DNA from: Paraphysomonas bandaiensis
Lineage: Eukaryota > Chrysophyceae
Assembly (NCBI GenBank): GCA_965644295.1
Contig: CBFFRP010000277.1
Location: 1 to 64,000 of the forward strand
Direction of reading: 5' to 3'
DNA length: 64,000 nucleotides
Positions within the stretch are counted from its first letter, which is position 1, and each line of letters opens with the position of its first letter. Below, one piece after another: positions 11,901 through 23,914 of the stretch. A model generated the notes under the pieces. It did no database searches. It saw only the letters and a program-made list of their open reading frames with translations, and was not told the origin of the DNA. The translations under genes were made by a program, and so were the position numbers.

Positions 11901-14900
11901 GCCAACTCAAAATCGCAGAGGATTATTTGCTGTTTTATTACCAGGCGGCATTGGAATCCTGGCAGCAAGCGACGACTCTGGGGTCGAAGTATGTGGTCAA
12001 GGAAGAAGATATCGTGGACACTCCTTTTGGGCCTGGCACAGTTAAGGAAATACGGCCGAATGATATTCTAAAGGTGCGGCCATCTAAATGGCACTTGGTT
12101 GGTGAAGTGGCACACTCTATGTTCCTTCATAAAGATGAAGTATCAGTCAGGTCTCCTTTTGTAGTTGGGGATATCGTTGAAACCCACCATGGTCCAGGCA
12201 CTGTGGTAGAGATACGTCAACAAGATAGTATTGCTGTAATTCAGCCACTGACCTGGAATAAATCGTCAGTCAATACTCCTGTTGTGTACGAACCAATAGT
12301 TGGTTTACGACCTCTCTATGACCAGTCTGATTACGCTGTGATGCCGTCAAGTGATTCAGATATGCCAAAACTTACAAGAAGATTCATAAATACTTTACGG
12401 GCTTTCATTAATTCTTCAAGCGAAAAAATTGTTGAAATGAAGCGGCTAAAAGAGAAAGTAGAATGTAAAGTGCAGGAGATCTCAGCGTATTTCGGAGAGC
12501 ACAATGACGACGGCGTCAACATAAATGAAATGCTGGAAGTGTTGAGGGCGTTCAGATATGCTTTGCTGCCCTTGTATGAAGCACAAGAAAAGGAAAAGGC
12601 GAAAATTGAAGCACACAAAGCATCATCGGCTTCAGCTACTCAAAGTGATTATGTCAATGGGTCACGGCATACTCGATGTGCACCGTCGAAGATGAATTGG
12701 AAACATAGAATAGTAGAGAATAAGAAGTACAGAAATCCTTATTGTTTGCGCACAGGAATGAGGATTTTGGAAATGACACGGCCTATGGTGCGGATTGAGA
12801 GAAGAGTACCCCGACTTGTAATCGCAAAATACCGCAAGAAACTGCGCTCTGTTACAACCATTCTCGAAACACCTGTTGCTCATACCAGTGATAGTGTTGT
12901 ATCGAAGTCAGCACTTCAGGCGTGGGCAGATGAAGAAGTCACAGCAATGAAATCAGTGAAACCCCTGTTTGTTACGGTTGCAGAAGATTCTTCTGATAGC
13001 AGCTCTGATGAAACGTCAAGTTCCTCAGATATCGATGAATTTGATCACTTTGATGATTATGAGAAGTGGCTAAACCAGTATTATGATGATCTCAAAGCTG
13101 AGGCAGCAACACGTGGTCGCACAGCTTCCGGTAGTCTGATGTTTCCTGCGGCTGTTGATGTCACTCCTTCTGAAGTCAAGCGATGTTTTAATCCTTCTAC
13201 AGCACTCATGTCAGGCGAAGGTTGGAGCGCGCATGCTAGCAAAGTCCTTGGATTTGTGGATCGCCTGAATTTCATTCACACAAAAAAGATTGATCAAAAA
13301 AAGTCTTCAGCTTTGACTCAATCGAATGTGCCTGAAAAATTTAAAGACTTTTCGTTTGCAGACAACATCGAAGAATTAGTAACTAGAAGAGAGAAATTTG
13401 GGCCTCAAGCCCTTACCTCTTATGAATTGGAGGCGCTTGATTACTTTTATTCCAACAATTTGGTTGGGAGCAGGGACGTGCCCGATGATAGTAGCGAGCC
13501 GTTAATTTTACAAGGGGCCGATATGATGTTACAATCTCATGTCCATGGGTATTCAACACCTCGGCGGAACTCCTATAGTTCGGATACAGAAATGCCATTA
13601 TCACCTGAGAAATTTAGTGGATTTTCGTTTGAAGGTAATATATCTGAGCTGGTATCCAGGCGGGATAGATACGGAGAAGACTCCCTCACATCCGTGGAAT
13701 TGGAAGCTTTGCAATACTATGAGGACAATACCGATGCTAAATCGAAAACTGCGTTGACCGAGAGAGTAGATACATTTGATGTCCCTGTGTTAGACGTAAA
13801 CCTACAAAAGGAGTGTAGTGACCAGTTTTCAGCTTTGCGGTCGCTGCTACAAAATGATACGACTGAAAGAGCCGATAGCTCTAGTCCCCAATATATAGTA
13901 GTGGATGACAGTGATGCTCTGTCTAATAGATTCAAAGGATTTTCGTTCTCGGACAACCTCATGGAGTTGGTGCGAAGACGAGATTTGTGCGGTGAGGAGT
14001 CGCTTACATCTGTGGAGCTGGAGGCACTAGAATATTATGCAGATGTCATTGAAAACTGTGTTGTGAGAGCGGACAATGCGCCAGATGCAATGGACGAAAA
14101 TACCACAGTGATACCATCAACCGATGCGAACGCTATTCGGTCAGCTACGGACTCTGTGCACACCCTTCTTGAGCATGTGAAGCAACGCTCTAGCTACTTG
14201 CAGTCAGTCGATGTCGATGACAATTTAGACCCCGACACCGACTATTTGCTGGAGGTAATACGAGCACGTGTCAATGCAGAGAAGCTGATGGCTTCAACAC
14301 GGCACTTGTTAGAGTCTGAATCTGATGATGACGTAAAAGATGAGGCAGAGAGAATAATGATACGTATAGAGAGAGAAAGAGAAATAGAGGTTCGTGAGTT
14401 ATTAGAGCGACTCGACCGAGAATTAGCTGAATCCGCCGATATTCCGCGTGAGGATAGTGAGGACTCTTGTGCTGACGCAATGAGCACATGTCTTGACGCG
14501 GATAATACAGCTAACTCTGAAGTAGAGGGGAAGAGTAGTGTATCCACACCCAATGATCATCAGGAGGAAAAACTATCTATAGCGCAATCCTCTGCTGCTG
14601 ATGCCAGGGCCATAGTATGTAGTGAAGAAGGAATAACAATTCCAAATGAAGTAGAATCCGATCATTCTGGCAGTGTGAGTGTAGATGCCGATGTCGGTGC
14701 GGCCAATGAGGATGAGATTGTCGGTGCAGAAGTGGTGCCCATCGATGATGAGTGTACCTCTACACCATCGCGGGACGACGGGGACTCAAACACTGATTCT
14801 ATTACCCCAGCTGATGAAAGTACGGCCAGTAATTTTGAACATATATCAGAATCACCTGTAGCTAATGCCAGTAGTGAAGAAGGAATAACAATTCCAAATG

Positions 14901-17161
14901 AAGTAGCTCCTGATCATTCTGGCAGTGTGAGTGTAGATGCCGATGTCGGTGCGGCCAATGAGGATGAGGCCGTAGCTGCAGAAGTGGTGCCCATCGATGA
15001 TGAGTGTACCTCTACACCATCGCGGGACGACGGGGACTCAAACACTGATTCTATTACCCCAGCTGATGAAAGTACGGCCAGTAATTTTGAACATATATCA
15101 GAATCACCTGTAGCTAATGCCAGTAGTGAAGAAGGAATAACAATTCCAAATGAAGTAGCTTCTGATCATTCTGGCAGTGTGAGTGTAGATGCCGATGTCG
15201 GTGCGGCCAATGAGGATGAGATCGTCGGTGCTGAAGAGGTGCCCATCGATGATGAGTGTACCTCTACACCATCGCGGGACGACGGGGACTCAAACACTGA
15301 TTCTATTACCCCAGCTGATGAAAGTACGGCCAGTAATTTTGAACATATACCAGAATCACCTGTAGCTAATGCCAGTAGTGAAGAAGGAATAACAATTCCA
15401 AATGAAGTAGCTTCTGATCATTCTGGCAGTGTGAGTGTAGATGCCGATGTCGGTGCGACCAATGAGGATGAGGCCGTAGCTGCAGAAGTGGTGCCCATCG
15501 ATGATGAGTGTACCTCTACACCATCGCGGGACGACGGGGACTCAAACACTGATTCTATTACCCCAGCTGATGAAAGTACGGCCAGTAATTTTGAACATAT
15601 ATCAGAATCACCTGTAGCTAATGCCAGTAGTGAAGAAGGAATAACAATTCCAAATGAAGTAGCTTCTGATCATTCTGGCAGTGTGAGTGTAGATGCCGAT
15701 GTCGGTGCGGCCAATGAGGATGAGATCGTCGGTGCTGAAGAGGTGCCCATCGATGATGAGTGTACCTCTACACCATCGCGGGACGACGGGGACTCAAACA
15801 CTGATTCTATTACCCCAGCTGATGAAAGTACGGCCAGTAATTTTGAACATATACCAGAATCACCTGTAGCTAATGCCAGTAGTGAAGAAGGAATAACAAT
15901 TCCAAATGAAGTAGCTTCTGATCATTCTGGCAGTGTGAGTGTAGATGCCGATGTCGGTGCGACCAATGAGGATGAGGCCGTAGCTGCAGAAGTGGTGCCC
16001 ATCGATGATGAGTGTACCTCTACACCATCGCGGGACGACGGGGACTCAAACACTGATTCTATTACCCCAGCTGATGAAAGTACGGCCAGTAATTTTGAAC
16101 ATATATCAGAATCACCTGTAGCTAATGCCAGTAGTGAAGAAGGAATAACAATTCCAAATGAAGTAGCTTCTGATCATTCTGGCAGTGTGAGTGTAGATGC
16201 CGATGTCGGTGCGACCAATGAGGATGAGGCCGTAGCTGCAGAAGTGGTGCCCATCGATGATGAGTGTACCTCTACACCATCGCGGGACGACGGGGACTCA
16301 AACACTGATTCTATTACCCCAGCTGATGAAAGTACGGCCAGTAATTTTGAACATATATCAGAATCACCTGTAGCTAATGCCAGTAGTGAAGAAGGAATAA
16401 CAATTCCAAATGAAGTAGCTCCTGATCATTCTGGCAGTGTGAGTGTAGATGCCGATGTCGGTGCGGCCAATGAGGATGAGATCGTCGGTGCAGAAGTGGT
16501 GCCCATCGAAGATGAGTGTACCTCTACACCATCGCGGGACGACGGGGACTCAAACACTGATTCTATTACCCCAGCTGATGAAAGTACGGCCAGTAATTTT
16601 GAACATATATCAGAATCACCTGTAGCTAATGCCAGTAGTGAAGAAGGAATAACAATTCCAAATGAAGTAGCTCCTGATCATTCTGGCAGTGTGAGTGTAG
16701 ATGCCGATGTCGGTGCGACCAATGAGGATGAGATCGTCGGTGCAGAAGTGGTGCCCATCGATGATGAGTGTACCTCTACACCATCGCGGGTCGACGGGGA
16801 CTCAAACACTGATTCTATTACCCCAGCTGATGAAAGTACGGCCAGTAATTTTGAACATATATCAGAATCACCTGTAGCTAATGCCAGTAGTGAAGGAGGA
16901 ATAACAATTCCAAATGAAGTAGCTTCTGATCATTCTGGCAGTGTGAGTGTAGATGCCGATGTCGGTGCGGCCAATGAGGATGAGATTGTCGGTGCAGAAG
17001 TGGTGCCCATCGATGATGAGTGTACCTCTACACCATCGCGGGACGACGGGGACTCATCAAACACTGATTCTATTACCCCAGCTGATGAAAGTACGGCCAG
17101 TAATTTTGAACATATATCAGAATCACCTGTAGCTAATGCCAGTAGTGAAGAAGAGTATTGA
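8988..17161 (+). CDS. Formin (FH2 domain) with interrupted FH2 and long acidic tandem-repeat tail
   Basis: Exons 8988-9110, 9159-9335 and 9389-17161 give about 2690 residues; introns are 48 and 53 bp and both junctions are in phase. The FH2 domain spans roughly residues 640-1170: LHWKPLNAS at its start, then NISIGIANFRK, the helical core with LNKAEMFCKLA and LNKILVIGNTLNEGT, and a C-terminal coil. FH2 domains nucleate and cap actin filaments. Inside the C-terminal half, about residues 970-1095, are two copies of a module with the words DTPFGPGTVKEIR and ETHHGPGTVVEIR. There is no Pro-rich FH1 stretch to recruit profilin. Beyond FH2 come three copies of a 38-residue motif (near 1415, 1506 and 1612) and then ten 84-residue acidic repeats to the end. 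The N-terminal 100 residues look helical/ankyrin-like but are not assigned. Actin assembly is well supported; the tail's role is unknown. Confidence 0.9.
14628..17155 (+). repeat. Ten 252-bp in-frame tandem repeats in the formin gene
   Basis: The word GAATAACAATTCCAAATGAA recurs at 14631, 14883, 15135, 15387, 15639, 15891, 16143, 16395, 16647 and 16899, a strict 252-bp period. Each unit encodes 84 acidic Ser/Thr-rich residues beginning near GITIPNEV and ending near SPVANASS. Units 3+4 and 5+6 share the same diagnostic residues (EE then PESP in odd units, ATN and AVAAEV in even units), so a 504-bp pair was duplicated as a block; unit 7 matches unit 4/6. The last unit has a 3-bp insertion (extra Ser). 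The reading frame is intact throughout. Confidence 0.97.
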
Positions 17162-18478
17162 TTGCTCAATATGTAGGGAGAAGGCTGAAATTCATGAACA
17201 TTCACCTGTCGTGGAGTGTATCGATGTTTGATGTACTAGCATTACAACTACCACTGGCAGTATCACAGTAGAATTTGCCACAACTGAAGTTGTGGGTATT
17301 GACGAGATTCAAGGTTCAGAAATGCCTCCGTGGGTCTGAAAAGTATGGAAGATGATTGTGAATAGTGGGTAAGGGGCATCGGAAGGTGAATTTGGATCTG
17401 CGTTACCATAGTTACCGATGAAATTGTTGACATCGTTATAGCCTCCAGTGTATATGACAGCATTTATGAGTTTTAGTTTTTTGATCAATTTCATGTTAAT
17501 AATATAATTATTGTACTTATTGGCAATCTAGCATATTTAGTCAGCGTATTTCACGTGAGATGTCGTACATGAGATGGTGCATTGCTATGCAGTCACGTTG
17601 TGATAATTTAGCTAGCAGTACGTTGCATGATGTTGTTTATGAGTTATATATATAATATGAGAATTAAATATTGAGAGATACTTATGATTACAAATCTATG
17701 CCACATTAGTAACTTTAGTCAAGTGCTTGTAACATAGATTTACTGTTTTGTGACAGAATTTGACATGGAGCAATCGAGGTATGTAACTGAACTTGATATA
17801 CAAGTACTCTTCATTAATTAAAATTGTGATAATCATTTCTCATATACGTTCTTTCACAATCAACATTCGACACTACCAACTAATATTCGACAACCTTAGG
17901 TTGACAGTCTTGTACAGTCAACCTATTTCAGTTTATCTAACTTAGTTCATAGTTCATAGTATTTCATTAAACCCATATCTCATATAGTACTGTGTTCAAG
18001 TACTGACTACTGTATTCTAAAAACATTGAAATTGCTCATCAATGAGCAAAACTCAACACACCCTCTCAATTCAAAGTTGTAGATTGATCTTTCACACAAC
18101 GAGACATAACTGACTCATACCCAACCACCGAAAACCAACTTGAACAAACTGATGCGCGTCTGACTCTGACATTACAACTAACATCTCCAGAGTCAGAGTT
18201 CTAATGATTTTCTACATCATTAGGCTAATGACTTCCATAAAGCTTTACCGCTATCTGATCACCAGTGTAGCAGTATAGAATCGACCATCCGGATCTACGT
18301 GTACTTTTCCCCAAAGTTATTTGATCTCAATGCGCTTGGAACGTTTATCGTATACTATGGCGTGGGATCGAACAACCCAACTTACAACATCCTCCGAAGT
18401 CACACACATCATGCATACCTGCATACATCACTTGACATTGAGTTTAGACTGATGACGTTGAAACTGTGGACTGTAAAA
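17162..18478. other. Gene-free AT-rich region
   Basis: About 1.3 kb downstream of the formin stop. I see short AT runs (for example TTATATATATAATATGAG near 17643) and no reading frame with recognisable protein content. Confidence 0.5.
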
Positions 18479-19495
18479 TCAATTGCCAAGTAAGCGGTCC
18501 TCTAGTCGTGGATGTGCGAAAATCTGTGTCTCAAAACAATCCACATCAGTGAAGATATATATATGAATGGTACCCCTGACATTCTGTATTAAGTGAGTCA
18601 TTAGCTTGCACGTAGCCAGAGTTGACTTAGCAGAGTAACGAGAAAACAAGCCAATAGCATAGGCAGTATCAGTTCGAGTATTCATCATCGTATATAACAT
18701 AGCTCCCAATCAACTACAATAGGGAAACTTCTCTACTCCCTCTCTCACAATGGTAGGAAGATGTTTTAGGGCTGGTTGATACTGTCCATTTCATCTGTGG
18801 GCAAAAGTAATCATTAGCCGGTCCAACAAACATCTTTTACTCATACTGAAGATTTTCAGCAAAAGTCTTCTGATTGAGTTTGACGTACCCTTTACCTTGA
18901 GTGACTCTCACATTTAGAAGATGCTCGATTTCCGCATGTCGAACATATCAAATTGGTCAGCATATGCTAGAATACTGTCACCTGCGGACGCATCTACAGC
19001 TCACTCCTCCCGCAGGTACATCAACCCTCACAGTCTAATATAAAACCATGTGTACAGCCTTCTTCCTTTGGGTAGTACTTCCGTGATGTTCATAGAGTTG
19101 ATGAATCAGTCAATCGTCTTCCACCATGACCGCGGGAACTTCTTAGTCCATACACCTTTATAATTCGAAACTGTATCCTGATAGGAGGCCGAAGTCAGGT
19201 GTCGGCTCCATGTAAGTATCTCCCTCGATCTTGGCGTAGCAGAACACGCTGTCAACATCAGTTGATGTACATACATGTTGCAGTTATAAGCCACAATACA
19301 TTCAACTGGAGTGTGGTTGGCATCATGCTCGTAGATATACGCATAGCTTAGTTTAATCAACGCCGACACATACCAGTCCACACCCTCATTATAATAAACA
19401 GCGTTGATGTGGGGAGGATTAGCATACCTGCACAGCTGAGCGATCTGGGCGATCTGATCTGAACGGTCTGAAGATATCAGTCGATCTCCCTGCAT
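18479..19495 (-). pseudogene. Decayed Ty1/copia pol remnant (reverse transcriptase, possibly integrase)
   Basis: On the minus strand, 18709-18479 translates to GAMLYTMMNTRTDTAYAIGL followed by FSRYSAKSTLATCK and a VRGTI box. This is the block at the end of copia reverse transcriptase (consensus like G-S-L-x-Y-L-x-x-x-T-R-P-D-I-x-Y-A-V). Further upstream in other frames (about 18900-18840) is GYVKLNQKTFAENL, the normal copia 'G-x-I-x-L-x-Q-x-x-Y-x-x-x-L' element, so frameshifts and stops separate the pieces. An open frame at 19495-19106 with NHTPVECIVAYN could be the end of an integrase but is too diverged to be sure. The copy cannot be functional. Confidence 0.7.
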
Positions 19496-19585
19496 AGATA
19501 CCCCACATTTTCTATCTAAATAATCTCCTAAATGAGGAATATTGAGAATGAAAATTGATTTTTTGAGAGAAAATGTGGGGTATCT
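19496..19585. repeat. Perfect 18-bp inverted repeat with 54-bp spacer
   Basis: AGATACCCCACATTTTCT at 19496-19513 is exactly reverse-complemented at 19568-19585. The 54-bp loop is AT-rich. It abuts the copia remnant, has no obvious target-site duplication, and could be a tiny MITE or a foldback structure. Confidence 0.9.
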
Positions 19586-19891
19586 ACATGTACTGTATAT
19601 TTTGTAGCGGGGCTATTTCAATGATGTGGTGCTCGTGATGATTAATATACTCTGTATTGTGTTGGAATACGTTCCAACTGAACTATTGCAGCAACGAGTT
19701 GCTTGGGAGATGCTGCCTGATGTACGTGCGTAGAGTATATATGCACATACCGCATACGCATACACACATTGCGATACATGTACTCCATCTATACATAGGC
19801 GAGTGTTGTCATTGATGGATTGTGACCTCAACTGAAACAAAACTATTCAAAACATATTTGGCAAGTTCATTCACTCAAGTAGGTCGTGAGA

Positions 19892-20950
19892 ATGGCTGCC
19901 GGGAGTTCCTCTTCTGCAGCATGGGTGTATATAACCTTCTGGATAACATGCAGCTGCACTATGGTAATAGTAGCTACATAGAATCATGTGACGCGATTAA
20001 CCTCACATTAATGAATGCAGATTCTATTCAACAAAGCTGTAATGAGCACTCTAGATTTTCCGTTTCCCATGTTTTTGACGACGTGGCACATGGTGCTCGC
20101 CACAGTCATGACTCAGCTGCTATCAAGGACCACGAATTTACTACCCGCTGTTGCCGAGGTAATTGTTGCATTGAGCTATGAAATGCGTAATATATTCTCC
20201 TAGAAAAAAGTTGACACCACGGTGTTACAAACACAAATTTTCCCTGTATCTCTCTTTTTTGCTGTCAGTTTAGTTTTGTCGAATAAAGCCTACATATACC
20301 TCTCTGTATCGTATATACAGATGCTGAAAGCGTTTACTCCAGTCGCAGTGTTGATATTTTCATTTCTAATGGGCCTTGAAAAGTCCTCTTGGAACGAGTT
20401 ATACATCGTTGTTGTGATTTGCGTTGGAGTAGCCATGACATCAGCCGGCGAGCTCCAGTTCTCAATGACTGGCTTCGTCTTTCAGTCAGCTGCCATTGTC
20501 GCCGAGGCCTCCCGTCTTGTTCTAACCAACATCCTCTTGAAGCAACTCAAGCTAGACCCTCTCTCATCTTTGTACTACATCGCCCCTATGTGCTCTGTAT
20601 TCATAGCCATTGCCTTTTTCGCATTTGAATATGACTCTCTTCCCTGGGACACTATGCTCACACCGAACTTTGCTGGTCTGATGTTAATCAACGGTGCCGT
20701 GGCATTCAGCCTCAATATTGCTGTGGTGATGCTCATCTCCAACACCTCTGCTCTCACACTTACCCTGGCGGGTATATTCAAGGATATCCTTCTCGTTGCT
20801 CTCTCGGTGGCCGTTTTTCAGTCACCAGTAACAATGCTACAGCTATTCGGGTACTCTGTGGCGTTAGTCGGCCTTAATTTGCACAAGGAATATAAAAAGA
20901 ACCCTGAGAGGGTCGCGGAGCTTCTTAAATGCTGCCGTGGAGGGACGTAA
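19892..20950 (+). CDS. TPT/nucleotide-sugar type transporter (drug/metabolite transporter superfamily)
   Basis: Exons 19892-19963, 20021-20158 and 20204-20950 (introns 57 and 45 bp, all in phase) give 318 residues, the usual length for triose-phosphate/nucleotide-sugar transporters. Typical family words are seen: ILFNKAVMST, then FPFPMFLTTWHM in helix 2, VSYIQMLKAFTPVAVL in the middle, a SLYYIAPMC segment, and LTLTLAGIFKDILLVALSV near the end. About nine to ten hydrophobic helices are visible, and the tail HKEYKKNPER is basic. Such proteins exchange sugar phosphates or nucleotide sugars for phosphate or nucleotide monophosphate across Golgi, ER or plastid-type membranes; substrate and membrane cannot be read from sequence. 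No plastid targeting peptide is evident, so Golgi/ER is my guess. Confidence 0.88.
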
Positions 20951-21443
20951 TGCCTGACGCAGTGGTATTTATTGTGCTTGTGTTTGGTTTCCATATGAAC
21001 ATAATAAGTTCTAGTTCTGACCTCTTTTAAATTCGAATGAAGTGTTTGATTTCACTGGCGCAGTGGTAGTGGGGCTGTTTTGTTTGACAGAATTCGTTCT
21101 TCATCTTTAGCGCTTTATAGAAATTCATTACCGCATGAATTAAGCTACATTACAACAAACGGGGAATAAACTACTTAGGATGTTGAAACTATGTACTATG
21201 TTTCCAGACTCTACGCCACTAGGTATGCTTCACTATGCAATCCTTTGAGAATGGAAAGTTTATGTTACAATCTGCATGTCCTTTTTTATCAAGGCTCTGT
21301 AGCAATTAATTGAAAATCAATTAATTGCCATGATTGAAATAGGGACAACAAATCATAATTACAGTAATAATTGGATTCTCTGCCCTACGATGGCAAATAC
21401 AGTCCAACATAAAGTTTCACCCTATTAACCAGCTCCAAGCCCA
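20951..21443. other. Gene-free region
   Basis: AT-rich DNA. A short interrupted palindrome reading CAATTAATTG...CAATTAATTG lies near 21302-21328. No gene is seen. Confidence 0.45.
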
Positions 21444-22775
21444 ATGTCTCTATTGAGACCGTGGCTGAGTCACATCAGTGTGCCCAGGGCCTTTTACACT
21501 CCCTTACTGCTGCATTTTGTTGACCACCACGCTTCCGACAAATTACCTGTCACACCATGTTGTACACGCTCCAAGCCCCCCTGCCTGGCCTTGCAACCTT
21601 CACCCTACTCAACTACTTCAGTTAAACCACGTGCCTGCACCAATGCAGCGCTGACCGCACCTATGTGCTATCCCCTCAGCAGACAACTTCGTCTCACCCA
21701 TCGCTTTCTACGGCTACAACCTCTCAGAACATGGCTCGTGCGAGCAGGCTCACGAAAACGACCCCCATGGACCCCCTATGCAATCACTGAATACTCTCGA
21801 TCCCTCTCAACTGTGCAACAGGGCTGCCTTCTGCCGCCCACTCAACCCAACCCAACATGGTTTGTCTGTGGTCTATGCACCCAGCAGGCTACCCCCTCAC
21901 CCTGTTCACCTATCACCCCCACAGCCCATCCATCTCATTGGATAGACACTGTATTCCGCATACGGTATACTCGACTACTGTACTACTGTGTCCTACAGGA
22001 TGTATACCATTCCGTGTACCTGTCTACCTGTACTGTTGGACACATCACCATGTCCATGTACCTGTCTACCTGTACTGTTGGACACATCACCATGTCCATG
22101 TACCTGTCTACCTGTACTGTTGGACACATCACCAGCTCTCTCTCTCTGTCCAACACACTCATATCATCACTGCAGTGTCATACACACACACAGTACACTC
22201 TACCTCCTCCTAGAAAACCCCCGGACAAACTATCGTCTCTCCCTTCGTCTCTGATACCTTGCCGTCATCTTCCTTACACACACTCTCTATGCCTCAGTCT
22301 GTACCCCCCTGCACCAACACAGACACTGACAAGGGCAGCTGAGGACGTCCGAGTGTCTCTTCCAGACCATCATCATCATCACGATCATCTCGTGCATAGG
22401 GCTATCAGAGTACTCGACCTCAGTGACTCTTGTTCTGTTGCGCAGTCTCACTCTCCTCAATCAGATGTTGCCTCTCTTGCACCATCACACTCCCTCTCGA
22501 CTCCCTGTAGCTGGACACACCGGATGACCCTCACATCCCACCCCTGTACAGCTATACACCCTCTTGCATGTGTTCTCTACCGCTGGCTAAGACAGCAAAA
22601 GAGCCGATTTCGACGCTTCTTCACAGTAGGCCATAACCTTTTGCAAGACCTTCATCCACATACCTCCGAGCCACTTGGAACAATGCCTAAAGGAAGGCCA
22701 CCAGATCGCCAATCTCAGAAGGGCATATTACTGTTTCCCCTAACTGCCATAAGGCTAATAAGACAGTCCCCGTGA
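21444..22775. other. C-rich, low-complexity block with long open frame; probably interior of a mobile element
   Basis: This 1.3-kb block is much richer in C (top strand) than its surroundings. It is open in one frame for 443 codons, but the product is a Ser/Leu/Cys/Pro/His mixture without domains, and another frame is open for long stretches too. The compositional bias itself removes stop codons. It contains a His-rich CATCAT run near 22370. It directly adjoins a minus-oriented copy of the dispersed repeat at 22790-23085, and read on the minus strand it is purine/G-rich like the interior of the 51.5-52.4 kb element. I do not call it a gene. Confidence 0.55.
22021..22137 (+). repeat. Three-copy 42-bp minisatellite
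   Basis: The unit starting TGTCTACCTGTACTGTTGGA begins at 22021, 22063 and 22105. The first two units are identical; the third diverges after about 33 bp. Confidence 0.95.
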
Positions 22776-22789
22776 GGTACATAAGGCTA

Positions 22790-23085
22790 TCTATCATATA
22801 GCGAGTGGAGTCTCATCCCAAGAGGAGACCTCCAGATCACACGCGCCGGTGAGTCCCAGGACACACGATCATGGCGAGCCTCATAACACACACTAAGAAC
22901 GGAAGTGGTTGCACCTTGGTGCTTGCGGCGACGCACAAGCAGCTTCTGTAGCGTTAAATAGTAGGATAAAAGAGTTTGTATTGATTAGTTGCGGGTAGTA
23001 GTCTAACTAGTATGACTAGCATTCTTCTAGCCACTAATTGGTGCAGGCTTTCAACGCCTATTGCTAAATAATCAGACATTCAATA
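22790..23085 (-). mobile_element. Dispersed repeat family, copy A
   Basis: Read on the minus strand from 23085, it starts TGTCTGATTATTTAGCAATA, passes GGCTAGAAGAATGCTAGTC and CAACTAATCAA, and reaches the conserved core (22968-22900). It then matches copy C for another ~100 bp, with the shared words CTCGCC, CGTGTGTC, GACTCAC and GGCGCGTGT. The outer limits are approximate. Confidence 0.85.
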
Positions 23086-23914
23086 TATACAGTAATAATT
23101 GTATGCAGCTTGCTTACAAAAATAATACCGTCACTTTGACACTGTGGCAAGATATAGCTGGAGTGCGTATATTAGTTATTACACATAATGATAAGCGGTA
23201 GCAAGTTAAAAGTTTAATCATTAACATGTGTTCATTTATTAGGATTCATCTTAACATACATACACATGCATGCGTTTGCTGCAAATTAACGACAAATCTT
23301 AAGCATATATAAATTTCACCTAATCTCATAGTTCATTACAGTACCATCTAGTTCTCATCATTGCTTGCGCATGTAACAGAAGAGCAATAACTGTACACAC
23401 AATGAATGAACTTATAAGATAGTATATGTGAAATATAATGTTCAATGAAATATATCATGGACTGAATTAGTGATAGTATCTGTTGAGTATACGTAATCGT
23501 CATCATCATAATTGTCATTACTTTTAACTATTCCGTTGTGTGTGATGTTATATTCTGCATTATTATTCACTGTTCTACATTACTATGTTCATCACACTCT
23601 AATAATCACAACATTCTTATTATTACAACAAAGCTTAATTCTGCACTTTCATATGTGCCCATTCTGAAACTGAGAGACAGGTTATACAGTTTGCGGAGCT
23701 TTTGGAAGAAACTTAATTGACGATGTCTACCAGTATGTCAGATCTCAATCATTCCATCATTGAAAATAGTCATTTTTAACATCGAAACTGTTTTAGTACA
23801 AATAATAACAAATCAGACCTGTTGTTAGTTGTTAATGGAACATCATTTTCTGTTGTGAAAATACAATTGGTTTTCTCTCTCTATATCTACTAATTTATTT
23901 AATTCATCAACAAT
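23086..23914. other. Gene-free AT-rich region
   Basis: AT-rich DNA with many ATA/TTA runs. I see no gene or clear repeat. Confidence 0.45.

Noticed and set aside
14628-17155. Regular 252-bp array considered as satellite or CRISPR-like array
   Set aside because: The units are contiguous, in frame and coding within the formin; no spacers exist.
18360-18380. tRNA-like B-box word GATCGAACAACCC
   Set aside because: No matching acceptor, D or anticodon arms could be folded on either strand.
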